Shown one piece after another: positions 51,416 to 63,439 of a DNA stretch of 64,000 nucleotides (its first letter is position 1; every line of letters starts with the position of its first letter). Position numbers and translations under genes: made by a program. The notes beneath the pieces were generated by a model that worked only from the letters and a program-made list of their open reading frames with translations, made no database searches and was not told the origin of the DNA. The stretch is from Alisma plantago-aquatica (lineage: Eukaryota; Streptophyta; Magnoliopsida; Alismatales; Alismataceae): NCBI GenBank assembly GCA_963693085.1, contig OY856410.1, positions 1,393,996,363-1,394,060,362 of the forward strand, written 5' to 3'.

Positions 51416-52843
51416 CGATGTGTGCATTTTACATCATATTTTGGACCACTTTTGGTTGCATTTATAAATCATTCTCACCTAATAATAACTCTTAATCAAG
51501 CTACATTTTCCACTTCATTGTTATCTTTACTTTCTCTATGGTTTGGTTTGTAGGTACTACAATTTGGCATCAAAATGGGGAGAAAAATTCCATCATAACA
51601 TCCATCAAGACATTCCTAAATCATCTAGACATTTAAAAAATCAATGTTGATGAAACTGATAAAGACACCTCGTGTCTTAATTAAGACACCCTGTGTCATA
51701 GTTTGGAGATTGAACTCAGAAGTCCTAGATTTGTAGCAACACGTCGGGTTTTATTAATGACACAATGTGTCTTATTAAAGACTTCTTGTCTTATTAAAGA
51801 TATGTTATGTCTTATAAAAGACACGTCGTATGACCTATTAATTTCACTCAAACGTGAATTTACCTATCTCACACTTATATATACGACCCGAAGTCATCTT
51901 CATACAGTTACCATGGACTATTTTGGACCTTTTGGAACAGGACTCAAGCTAGGAAGAGTCAGGAGGAAGGATCTTTGTCGTTCTCTTCTCTCTACTTGAA
52001 AGTGAAGCTTTCTGGAGAGTTTCCAATAACAAGGATGGATTTGTGACTCCTTGACCAGAGTTCCAAGTCTATCTCCCTTCTTCCACAGACATCCAAGTTT
52101 ATTTCCTTCTATTATGATGTCTAGCATTACTTTCTACTACTTGTATCTATTTTCTACATCCATGGATGAGTAGATATATTGTTCTTGGGAATGGGGGAGT
52201 AACTCCCATGTCATAACATTTTTGAACACGAATTTCATATACAATGCTATTTGTTTCACTATTCTAAGGTTCATCGGTGTTTAATTCTTCTTACATGCTT
52301 TGTTGGCTACTTTGTATGTATGATTTTTGCACTTTGTATAATCTGGAAAGATGTGCATAGGAGTAAGGAGATGTACCTTAGCCATACTACCTTGACCATA
52401 AGAGTGGATGGGATGTGTTGAGGAACAAAGGTCTGTAGTCTGAATCTAAGTATATCTACAGGAGTGGTATATAAAGTTAGGATTGTTCTACACCATCGGT
52501 AGGTGGGTGTAGGATACATGCCTCCCTTGTGTTATTACTAGTGTTCTTGATCTTTGTTATTATTCATGTTATGATGTGGATGTGAAACCATATCCTCAAG
52601 AATCCCTAATCCAAATTGATCCTTAATACAAGTCTTTTATAGTTTTATTTCAATTCCTTTTAATTTCTTAGTTAACATAACAAAACATCTCTTGTTTAAA
52701 AGATCCAGATTATTGAAGTCCAATACTCTTGCGCCTAACAAGCCTTTGCTCCTTAGACAACATCGATAATACTATATTCATCTGTATACTTGTGGGGGTA
52801 GTGTTTGAGTTTATAAATATTAAAACTTGCGCACACAACCAAT
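51416..52843 (+). repeat. 5' LTR of the gag-only element
   Basis: 1428 bp. Contains a sub-repeat array at 51655-51835 built on AAGACACGTCGTGTCTTATT. First base C where the 3' LTR has T. Confidence 0.88.
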
Positions 52844-53377
52844 AAGTTTTTGGCACCGTTGTCGGGGAGCATCCATATTTTTATTAGAGTAAGAAGTGTT
52901 GAATTGGAAACAAGACTATATCACTCCACTACCTATCATATCCACCATCATTCTTTCCATCATGATCATCATTATTATATTTTTTTATCTTCCATTTTCT
53001 TTCTTATAGTTCACTTGCCTTCTTTACTTGCAGGATTATATGAGGCGATCCAAAAGGGGTCTTGAACCTTGAACATTTCTACACCCCAAACTTGAGTACA
53101 ATGTTTGCAACCTTCAAAAAGCACGGACGAGTGAAACTTAAACAGATCCAAAGGAATCACAAACATCAGCATCAATGTCTTCACCACCATATTCACCCAA
53201 ACATCCATCTTAATAAGAAAGACCAATCATGGAAAATGACCATCCCCTTAAAGATTTGTTCCAGCTACTACAAAAATCAATGGGGCTATCAATATCCCAC
53301 CGATTGAGGCAAATGACTTTTCTATCAACCCCACAATTATACTGATAATACAACATAACCAATTTGGAGGGACGCCA

Positions 53378-54415
53378 ATGGAGGATCCAAACATCCACAT
53401 CGCTGAATTTTTGTAGTTGCTAAGCACTTTCAAGATAAAAGGTGTTCTTACTGATGCAATTTGTCTTCTTTTTTTCCCCTTATCTTTGAGAGACAGAGAC
53501 AAGGCATGGCTCTATTCTTTGCTAAGAAACTCCATCAACAGTTGCGATGAACTCCTCAAAGTTTTCTTAGCCAAATACTTTTCACCAAACAAGACCACAC
53601 AATCGAGGAGTCGTCTCATCAATTTTTCTCAAAGGCATGGAGAGACCTTGTATGGCACATGGGAAAGGTTCAAAGACCTTCAATGTCTTTCTCCACACCA
53701 TGGTTTAAGCAACTAGATTATATTGCATACTTTCTATAATTGCTTATTCTACAATACAAGGATATATATTGATGTTGTTGCAAATGGTGCTTTAATGAAC
53801 AAATCATACAAGGATGCTTATGCCATTATTGAAGACATGGTACTTAATAATTGCCAATGGGGTCCTGACTGGAGCAGCCAACCTTCTTCAAGCTCTATTT
53901 TTGGAAAGCAAGCTGGTGAAGTAATTTGTGATGCATGTGGATTAGTAGGACACACTACTTCTTCATGTTTTTCCACACCAACACAATTTGATGAGATACC
54001 AGAGCTCAACAACAATGTCAGTTGTAATATCATCCACCACCAACAATATTTACAGACCAAGCCGAGTTTGGAGTCCATGTTTGAGACCTTTGTCTCAACT
54101 CAAATTCAACAAAATGATGATCTTTGTCAACAAAGGGAGATGCTAAAGGATGCTATTTCACAACTTTCTTCTAAGGTGGATGGAATTTCCACTCACACTA
54201 TGATGTTGGAGAATCAAATTTCTCAACTAGCTCTTACCAATCAAAAAGCACCTTTCGGTTCTATGCCTAAGCAACCAGAGATGAGTTTAAGGAAGACATT
54301 CACGTCAGTTATCTTGAGAAGTGGAGTTGCTATGGGAGAATCTTCTTCACCATCAAAGACAATATCATATGAAGTTTTTGACTCCAGTGTAAGCAATGAT
54401 AATGAAGCTCAATAG
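53378..54415 (+). pseudogene. Athila/Tat-type gag with two nonsense codons
   Basis: One frame of ~345 codons from the ATG at 53378 to the stop at 54413-54415, interrupted only by TAG at 53414-53416 and 53714-53716 (the second where the family has Trp). The capsid part shows FPLSLRDRDKAWLYSL, WDEL-like (CDELLKVFLAKYF), FSQRHGETLYGTWERFKDL and CPHHGL-like motifs in the expected order. Then HTFYN, GALMNKSYKDAY and, near residue 190, an intact zinc knuckle CDACGLVGHTTSSC. A low-complexity Gln/Ser region follows. The frame is kept over ~1 kb despite the stops, so loss of function may be recent. The uninterrupted part after the second stop is 53723-54415 (230 residues). Confidence 0.88.
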
Positions 54416-55851
54416 AATAAATCAATGCTTTCTCCACATGATGATTTTTCAAACAAGCCAAGTGTCCCCTTGCAACACATCTTTCATACATGGCTTGGTA
54501 ATGAGAACATTCTCTTTGACTCCAATTTTGGTTAGTTTGAAGAAGTGAAAGAAGGGACAAACAACACATATATCCAGAAGCCAATTCCTATTGCAAATCA
54601 TATGTGTATATATTTGTCCCAAATTAAGAATACATTAACAAAGCGGCACAGATATATGGTGCAACAATTTCCAGCCTCAAATCAAAGCACTAGAGCTCCC
54701 TCTTGATCATTTACCATGATAGGTATCTAGTTGCAATCCTCTTGAGTTTGTTATATGCATTGAGGACAATGCAAATTTCAAACTTAGGGGGAGAGAAATT
54801 GGTTGGTAGTGTAGTGTAGATTTATTTTGTCTTTATCATCTTTTTCTTAGTTGTTGTTGTTTTTAGTTATGCTCTTCTTGTGGAAAATCTAGTGTGTCTT
54901 ATCTTTTGTATGTGGATTGAACTCCTATTCTTAACTGATTGTCCTCTTTTGTTTTATAATATGATTTGCAGAAATTGTAAAAGGCATGCATTAATCAAAT
55001 AAAACCTTTTGGCCATCAACATGTGCTTAACTCTGGTTTATGCTTCTAGCCTTAAGATTCATCTTTCACATCCTTGATTGCTTAAAACATGTAATGGTTT
55101 CAATTTTTGTGAGTAAATCAACTTTACAACATCATTTAGAATTTGGGGTGCCCTTTCAAAGTTCTTAGTGCATTTTCAACCACTCTCTTTCAGTGAAAAG
55201 TTTTCAAAACAAATGAATGAAATCTAGCTAATGTTACAATTTAGTTGTCTCTCCTATGTTGTGGAAAAACTCATTAATTTCTTTTGGTTTATTTCACCCT
55301 CATATCCCATTAAAGATGTTTAAACCACCCACATATCATGCTAGCCTAGTGTAAGTCTGATCTGGCCACGATGGTTAGGTGTTATGTCTTAAAAGAGGGT
55401 AAAATATCCCAACTGATACTCCATGTGTGCATAAGCCTACATTAGCAGCTGAGTGTCAGAACCCATAATCTATTATATCATTTTTGGGAAAGAAGGAGTG
55501 TACAACTAAAAAAATAAATTTAACTAAGATTTCATCATTTGTATCCTTAATAGTTGAGATTTTGAGTTACACATTTACTAATTATTTGGCTTGGTCATCT
55601 AAATTATACTTAGTGTTGTTTAATTGATTGGTTCATTTTATAGTGACCATCCCTGCTGAACTAAAAATCTCTTTCTTGGGTGTTTAAGTTGAACTGATGA
55701 CTATGAGTATAAACTTGTTGATCATGGTTGGTTTGGTCTTATACACATCTTTCATTTCATTTGATCTATGCATAAACTTGACAATTCCTTCATTTGTGTT
55801 TCTATGCTCTTTTTTCTTGAGGACAAACAATGATTTAAGATTAGAGGTATT

Positions 55852-57371
55852 TGATGTGCGCATTTTATATCATATGTTGGACCACTTTTAGTTTCATTTC
55901 CAAATCATTCTCGCCTAATAATCACTCTTAATCATGCTATATTTTCCAATTTATTGTTATCTTTACTTTCTCTATGGTTTGGTTTGTAGGTACAATAATT
56001 TGTCATCAAAATGGAGAGAAAATGCCATCATAACATCCATCAAGACATTCCCCAATCATCTAGATATCCAGAAAATCAGTGTTGTTGAAAGTGATATAGA
56101 CACCCCGTGTCTTAATTAAGACATTCCGTGTTGTAGTCCAGAAATTGAACCCAGAACTCCCAGATTTGCAACAACGTGTCTGTCTTATTAAAGACACATC
56201 GTGTCTTATTAAAGACACGTCATGTAACTTTTTAGAACTCAATCCATACTTCAGTTATTGCATAAGACACGTCGTGTGACCTGTAGATTTCACTCAAATG
56301 TGAATTTAACTGTCTCACACTTATATATACAACCTCAAGCTATCTTGGGACAGTTATCGCAAACTATTTTGGAACTTTTGGAGTGGGACTCAAGCAAGGA
56401 AGAGCCAGGAGGAGTTGGAGGCGTTCTAAGGGAGAAAAGTTGGTTACTCGGGAGGAAAACTTCTTCTTCTTCCTTCTTCTCCAACAATTGCAGCAAGGAT
56501 CTCTATCGTTCTCTTCTCTCCACTTGAAAGTGAAGCTTTCTGGAGAGTTTCCAACAGTAAGGATGGATTTTTGACTCCTTGATCAGAGTTCCAAGACTAT
56601 ATCCCTTCTTCCACAGACATCCAAGTTTATTTTCTTCTATTATGATGTGTAGCACTACTTTCTACTGCTTGTATCTACTTTCTACAACCATGGATGAGTA
56701 GATCTCTTGTTCTTGGGCATGGGGGAGTAACTCCCATGTAATTACATTATTGAACATGAATTTCATATATAATGCTAGTTGTTTCACTGTTCTAAGGTTC
56801 ATCGGTGTTTAATTCTTCTTACATGCTTTGTTGGCCACTTTGTATGTATGATTTTTGCACTTTGAATAATCTGAGAAGATGTGCATAGGAGTAAGGAGAT
56901 GTGCCTTAGCTGCACTACCTTGACCTTAGGAGTGGCTGGGATGTGTTGGGGAACAAACATTTGTAGTCTGAATCTAAATATAACCACAGGAGTGGTATAC
57001 AAAGTTAGGACCATTCTACACTACCGGGAGGTGGGTGTAGGATACATGCCTCCCTTGTGTTATTACTAGTGTATTTGATCTTTGTTGTTCTTCATGTTAT
57101 GATGTGGATGTGAAACCCTATCCTCAAGAATCCCTAATCCAAATTGATCCTTAATACAAGTTTTTTTGTTTTAGTTCATTTCCATTTAATTGCTTAGTTA
57201 ACATAACAAAACCTCTCTTGTTTAAAAGATCTAGATTGTTGAAAGTCTAGTAATCTTGTGCCTAACAAACCTTTGCTCCTTGGATGACCTCGATAATAAA
57301 AAACTCACATGTATACTTGTGGGGTAGTGTTTGAGTTTACAAATATTAAAACTTGTGCAAATAACCAACAC
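55852..57371 (+). repeat. 3' LTR of the gag-only element
   Basis: 1520 bp, about 92 bp longer than the 5' LTR, partly from an insertion of a GAGGAAAACTTCTTCTTC-type stretch near 56405-56495. The sub-repeat array is at 56093-56275. Preceded by the purine tract AAGATTAGAGGTATT (55837-55851). Confidence 0.88.
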
Positions 57372-57376
57372 AACCC

Positions 57377-59851
57377 TAGCACCATCACCTGTAAAAACCA
57401 TAGTTCCATAGGGTTTTGAAGACATGAAACATCAACCTATGTAGACCTGCAAGGTTGACCCCTCTAAAAGAAACATGTTGACACCTCCTCCATCACCTAA
57501 CTATCTGATCCAAGACAACCATCCTCAGATGTTGCCACCACCCATAGATCTTCTTCTCTATCGCCATCCTCATCATCATAGCCCCCACCATGGTGTCTTC
57601 TTCTCCCACTCTATCGGGGAGCTATCTACCTCAACCATAAGCCACTTACAACCACCACGACACCCCACCTACCGAGACCACCATAGACCTGCAACCATAG
57701 CATGCCTTACCTCTACCCAACCGCATACAACCTACAAACATAGTGATTGTAGAATAGGGGTCAATCCCTACAAAGTCTTCTCCCTCTTCCTAGAGAACAT
57801 CCTAACCAGAAGTAATCGGGACCTCCAACATCAATAGTGACAAAGATCCCCGAATTCACCTTGAATCGCCATATTTCCCATCTCCTCAATGACCTCTATC
57901 ATATCACTCAACTGTCAATAGTTTGAGAATCCATGTTGTCGCCTACTTGATCCCCCAACCTGACTATAGGAAGAACCAAGGTCAGAAAGAGCTAATCTTG
58001 ATCTTGCAAACTTTTCAAGATATAGATCACTACATATCATCTCAATGATGGATGACATGTAGGTTAGTTCATTTCTTCATGTATTTCCTTTAATAAGGAT
58101 TTTTTTAGAAAGTGAAAAGAAGGAAATTAGATGAATGTATAGTTAGATACTAAGACTTCATTAATTTTTTAACCCTAAGGCACATGTACACATATAACCT
58201 CATAAACATGTATATATTCTAGTATACGACCCTAAAATTCAATAGGTTTATACTACATCTCACCAATCCTATTATAAAATGAACATTACTAGTCGATCAC
58301 TTCCTAAATACTATTTATATTTTCCTACATATAAGTATGTACATATATACATGGTGTAATTGATACCAATAGATATAAGAAGTAAAAAGTTTATTATTGG
58401 TTGTTATGGTTACACCTCATTATAGAAATCCACTTGAAATTATATGTTAAGCCAAATGTCAATGGATACCTAGTGTAAATTTAGTATGAAAAACATGGTA
58501 ATGATAACCACATATCTACTATTCCAATTTTCTTTAATGTCTACCATATATGTTCTTGATGTATCAATAGATAGAGAGCTATGTATATTCATTTTATCAT
58601 TTTCTTATATAAATCTATAAGCATATATATATTTAGTTGTTTTATTACAATAAGGATTAATATACCAAATTGACGTAGATTAACTTATACAGAGAATATT
58701 TGAAATATCTTGACCTAGGTTGGACCTTGTCGAATTTCATAAATGATTTGCTTCAAAAGATTTGAAATAAGAACATTGTACATGTAAGAATAACTTGGAT
58801 TTTTAAAGTGACTTGAAATCATATGATGTAGTGACTTATATTGTTATATGGACTTGACCTTGTAGTATATCATATATAATGTTCTCATGAACCTAATTAT
58901 TTAAGATAGACCAAGTAGATGGAACAAAGCGATGTCCTAACCTAAGATACAAGATAAGGGAGATAATTACATTTTCAAAACTAATCTATAGAAAATGTGA
59001 TAAAACAATTGATATGTAACACTAATTATATATATACATAGTTGTAACCTAGTTGCAAATCTAGAAATAGTGTCAATGGAAATATGAATAACCCTCCTAA
59101 GTGGAAAATCCTAGTCACATAACAAAATATAAATTGATTCCAAGCCATATAGTAACAAATATTTCATTAGATTTGTAAACCTCTTATCCCTTAGAGTCAA
59201 CACTTTGAAATTTTTGCATAATGGATATTTTCGATTCAAAGGTACAAATTTTCTATTTCTATTTGGTAACTTATTTACCCCATTGGTTGTATGCATGATT
59301 ATATAGGTTTTTTGGCCTAAAAATTGATTTTGTACCTTAGAATTCCTCTTTGAAATACCATCAACATTTATTTATGCAAAATAGTAGCACATAGTTTACA
59401 TGTGAAAATGGGCAGGCTGATGTCCACTAGTTTATGTGGAATTAAGTTTCCATGACTCTACGTAGAGAGAAGGACATAAGGTCCCTTAGGATAATGAGAA
59501 ATTTAGTTGATATGTTGTCATTCTCCATGGAGAGAATATATGGATTCTCCAACAACATAGACATTGACATGTGTTATCTATTTGAAAATTTGAATTACTA
59601 GTATCAAAAATTGGATATTGAATCTTATTGAATTTGAAAACACATTACTATCTTTTGATACTTGTATGTAATGCTTATTCCTTTGTATTTTTTCATCCTT
59701 TATAGATAGGTTCATCCTTTTACTTTCCAATTATAAATTTTGTATTGGTCATTTGACTGACCCATATTTCCCGTCTTGGGGTCCATGTGTGGTTTTGTTC
59801 CTCCAAGAATTCATGGACATATGATCAAAGAAGACCTAGAGAGACGTGCAA
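57377..59851. other. unassigned DNA right of the gag-only element
   Basis: 57377-57850 is the continuation of the GC-richer block interrupted by the element; its Pro/His-rich frame at 57475-57837 is not recognised. 57850-59851 is AT-rich with no gene or element seen. Confidence 0.45.
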
Positions 59852-59866
59852 GAGTTGCCCCTTGTT

Positions 59867-61545
59867 TTTTTTTGGTCGGCCAAAAACTATGTTTCTATTA
59901 AAATTTACCAAAACTTTAGGTACATGAAGACGCACCCCCTAACCCTTTACAGGATTACTGACAGAAAGCAAAAGACCATATTCTAATCGGTCATGACCAT
60001 AAGAACTCTAGACAGAAGAAACTACAAACTAGAAAGAAGCGTCTCAGAATAGTACACAAACGAGAAATTGATTATCCATTAGCCTACACAGCTAAGGAGC
60101 TACACTAAACAATAAATATCACTCATAAATTGTGCAGGCACAGAAGGTAGACGAAGGACCTCCAGCTTCTATCTATGCACCAAGAAAGGCCGCACTTCTG
60201 TTTTAGAGTTTATCTGTCTCAAACAGCTGCAGAACGCAGTGTCTATCCTGTCAAACCATCTTCTCGTAGAAGACTCCAAGGCAGACTGGTCAGACTGCAA
60301 CAATGATCAATTCGACCAACTTATTACTCCTTTGCACATAGCAATATGATTATCCTCTGAAATTAGTGGTCGGAAGAAATATGAAGGTTGAATCAAGGCA
60401 CTGAACATCATTGATTAGTGACTTGGTGAAGTCGACGAACAGATAGAGGTAGAATCACGGTTGCAGGGTGGACTGGAGATAAACTCCTATCCATCGTCTG
60501 AAGAAGATAAGCCTACCACTCCTATCTCCTTCTCGAAGTGCTTCACAGACCTTCAAGAGATCACTGAAGTGCTTCATCCAGGGCCTGCAATCCAGCACTT
60601 GCGGCTACTGTTTGCACAGCAGCCAAACATCAAACACCTACAGGGTGATCCTTTCTTCTTCTCCGTTGGTGACTTTTTGTACTATGAAAAGCCAGCCAAC
60701 CAACTGTCGAATGCCTAGTAAATGAGGCTTCAGGGAACAATCAGTCGGATGTACAAGGCAGGGCAGCAGCTTGCACCCTCAAGAGGCTAGAAGCCATCCT
60801 GTCGTCAGCCACCTGGTATTTACCTGGAGCTGCATCGGTGGGAATACCCCAAGTCATCCTTGACGCTTTGAGCCTCCTATAGAGAGGGCACTGAGCCGAG
60901 GACCGACCACTAGGCAGGTAGGAGAACTCACAGGCCATGATGGCCTCCTTTGTGTCAGAAAACAGGGATCCAAGCAGATGGCGCCGTCAGAACAGGAGCA
61001 CATCTGCTTGTAGGGAGTTCGCCGCCAGTGAACTGGGTCAAGCCCTAGGCATCCTTCCACCATTCTAGATGCCAAAGAGTGCTCAATGCCAAGATCTGAA
61101 GTCCTCCATCCTCCTGGTTAGCCAGATCAAGAGGCGCAAGAAAGAAAACAGGAAAAGCAGCTTTCTCCGCGTGCGATGGCGGAGACAATGATGAGAGGCT
61201 TCAGACTGGACGGGAACGCTCTTCTCCATCCGTCTCTCTTGGACAGGATAGGATGTCGACTGGCCGATGAAGCAAACCTCGAAGCCCCATCCTATCTCCC
61301 ATGATGCTCTGCGTCCCTCTACATCCAGTGCAGCCAAGAAGGAGTTCCTCGATCTAGACTACCATCAACCCTTCTCCAGGGATCCACAACACCTCGCCAT
61401 AGATCTCAGCCACTGGGAGCCAGGGAGAGGAAGGCACTGAGGCGGCGCTCCCTCCCCCCAACGGACGCTGCCGGGAGAAACTAGAGAGAGGCGAGAGCGG
61501 AGAAGCTAGAGAGAGGCGAAAGCCCGACTAGTTGCGGGGTTTTAC
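59867..61545 (-). mobile_element. L1-like retroposon with 15 bp target duplication, GC-rich, no ORF2
   Basis: Flanked by the perfect direct repeat GAGTTGCCCCTTGTT (59852-59866 and 61546-61560). On the minus strand it starts in a GC-rich leader with tandem CTCTCTCTAG blocks (61440-61545) and ends GTTTTTGGCCGACC followed by a short A-run (T-run at 59867-59873), the usual 3' end of plant L1 LINEs. The 1.68 kb body is far too short for a full LINE and no RT or endonuclease motif is visible. It is therefore a non-autonomous L1-mobilised element or an internally deleted LINE; a retrocopy of a host transcript is less likely because the 3' end looks LINE-derived. The longest frames (60461-60718 +, 61083-61337 -) are not recognised. 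Confidence 0.8.
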
Positions 61546-61560
61546 GAGTTGCCCCTTGTT

Positions 61561-63439
61561 GAATATAAGATAGGAATCAATATCTAATTTTTATGACTCT
61601 GATGTAAGGCATGGTTGTAAAAATATTGTTTATATTTTCTTATTCAATTTGTAAATATTTGATCATAAGGACAAGGTCTTTACAATTACCAACAAGAAGG
61701 GGATCCTATTGTGGAGGCAAATAGAAGCGTTTATTGTATGATGTTTCAACATATGGGCCATTCGGTTCCAAGGACTTCATTGGGAAAGGGCCTCAATCTA
61801 GGAGGGGAGACTTGCATAATAACATTCTCAATACATTGAAGAGTTATTGGGGTAGCTCTGGTGTTCTATAAACTCCTCATAGAGTGGGTACACATTTGGG
61901 TAGTCACCATATTGGTCATGCCACTGGTGGTGAGCATTTTGCATAAGGTAAACATGGTTCTGTTAATTCCCATATTGGTGTTTTTCTTTCTCCATTTGGG
62001 TCTAAGAAGTCTCAATGTGCCCCAATTCTATTGTTGAAAAGTAAAACCATAAATTCTAATGTGAGTGGTTCTTGTAGAAAGTCACCACTTAGTGTGGAGG
62101 TCAATATCTTATGTAGACGGGCATGTCTCTTCCTCATGTGCCTTCATGGAGGCATTGCATCACCCTGAAAAAAGATATTAGACCTCACCTTTTGTGCATG
62201 GGTTCTCATGTAAGAAGCAATGAATCTACATTGACAAGGCTGTGAGGTTGTAGGAGAGGTTTGTAACTATAAAGCATGTGTGTGTAATAATAACCATATG
62301 TGCGTTCCTTTCCTTGTAAAATAATAAATAAATTCCTTGCTCTAAGGATGGGAGAGTGAAGACGTATGCTTGCAAATACTTTATATCTAACAATGTTTTT
62401 CTTTTTGTTGGGATGAATGGTATAAGAGGTTCATTGAGGACAAATTGGCCGTCTGAGGATAGTGGACACATGGCTTGGTGATGGGGATATTGTCTTGATG
62501 CAGAGAGGATAAGGGGGGAATCCACTGGTTGAATACATCAAAATGACTGAGTGGGTCTCCGATGAGGTGATATCTCATCGATTGTTTGTGATTGGTGATC
62601 AACAAGATGGAGAAGAGGAGGGATGTGAAGGAGAGAACTAGTGGTTAGGCATGGTGGAAGCATGCATATATTGGGTGGTCAGTGATATGGATGAGGGCAT
62701 GTCTTAGATAAGAAGTAATGGAGGCTCAACTAAGGGGAACTGATCTCTCAATGAAGCTAGGGTAGTAGGGGTGAATTTTGATGTCGCCCCCTCCTATCCT
62801 TACAATGGAAAATTATGTTACCTAGACCAACCGCCCAATTTGTGATTTATGAATTGGAAAACTAGTCACCTTGGAGTGCACTTCTACTACAAGCCTCAAC
62901 TGACCGAATAAAGGATATGTTTGCCCCAGTTTGAGGGGGGTGTTTTCCCTACCATACAGGTGGGTCACCTGATTGGTTGCCTAGTCACTCAATTCACAAG
63001 GATGGTATATCTCTATGACGTCTCTTTTTAAATTCCTTGTTTTCTTGATCGGTCTTCCTGTGAGGCGTATCTATCAATTGGGGGCATCATGGTGCAGGTT
63101 GATTAATCAACTAGCTTTGACAATTTCTTGATTCACATGTTGATAACTTCCTGACATTGAGTGATTCCCCCTATCAACCAATCAGGGTGGTCAGCTCACC
63201 AAATGAAGAGGTGGCTTGTCTCCTTGGTCTCCTTCTATAGACAAGATAGTCAAATATTAGGATCAATCATGAATTTCAATATAATGTGTACAAATATAAA
63301 ACAGTGGTATCTATCTAAGGTAGAACGGAAAAGGACTAGCTAAAAACATTGAAATCCCAATGAAATGATAATCATCAAGTTGCATCCCTACAAGAACCTT
63401 ATTTAACATCATAGGATGGTCACATGGAGATCAAGTTTA
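61561..63439. other. unassigned DNA
   Basis: No recognised gene. It may be the 3' non-coding part and LTR of the gypsy fragment at the right edge, but no terminal repeat could be confirmed. Confidence 0.4.

Larger units (their letters stand above)
51416..57371 (+). mobile_element. gag-only LTR retrotransposon (TR-GAG-like, Athila/Tat-type)
   Basis: 5956 bp with LTRs 51416-52843 and 55852-57371, beginning (T/C)GATGTGYGCATTTTA and ending ACCAAYA, flanked by a perfect 5 bp duplication CAACC (51411-51415, 57372-57376). The primer site TGGCACCGTTGTCGGGGA (52851-52868) is two changes from the Asp-tRNA-type site used by Athila/Tat gypsy elements. A gag reading frame is present, but there is no protease, RT, RNase H or integrase. 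The 54416-55851 stretch is non-coding, with the TTAGGGGGAGAGAAATTGG block (54784 onward) that normally follows pol in this group. This matches gag-only elements described as TR-GAG, though it is longer. Confidence 0.88.

Noticed and set aside
51092..51427. 111-codon minus-strand frame before the gag-only element
   Set aside because: It extends across the CAACC target site into the LTR, and its charged composition reflects antisense of a pyrimidine-rich stretch.
57475..57837. Pro/His-rich 120-codon frame
   Set aside because: Low-complexity CCACC/CATCA composition; no homology recognised and no continuity with the pre-insertion sequence at 51410.
60461..60718. 85-codon plus-strand frame with gene-like composition
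   Set aside because: It lies antisense within the L1-like retroposon, which is transcribed from the minus strand; no domain recognised.
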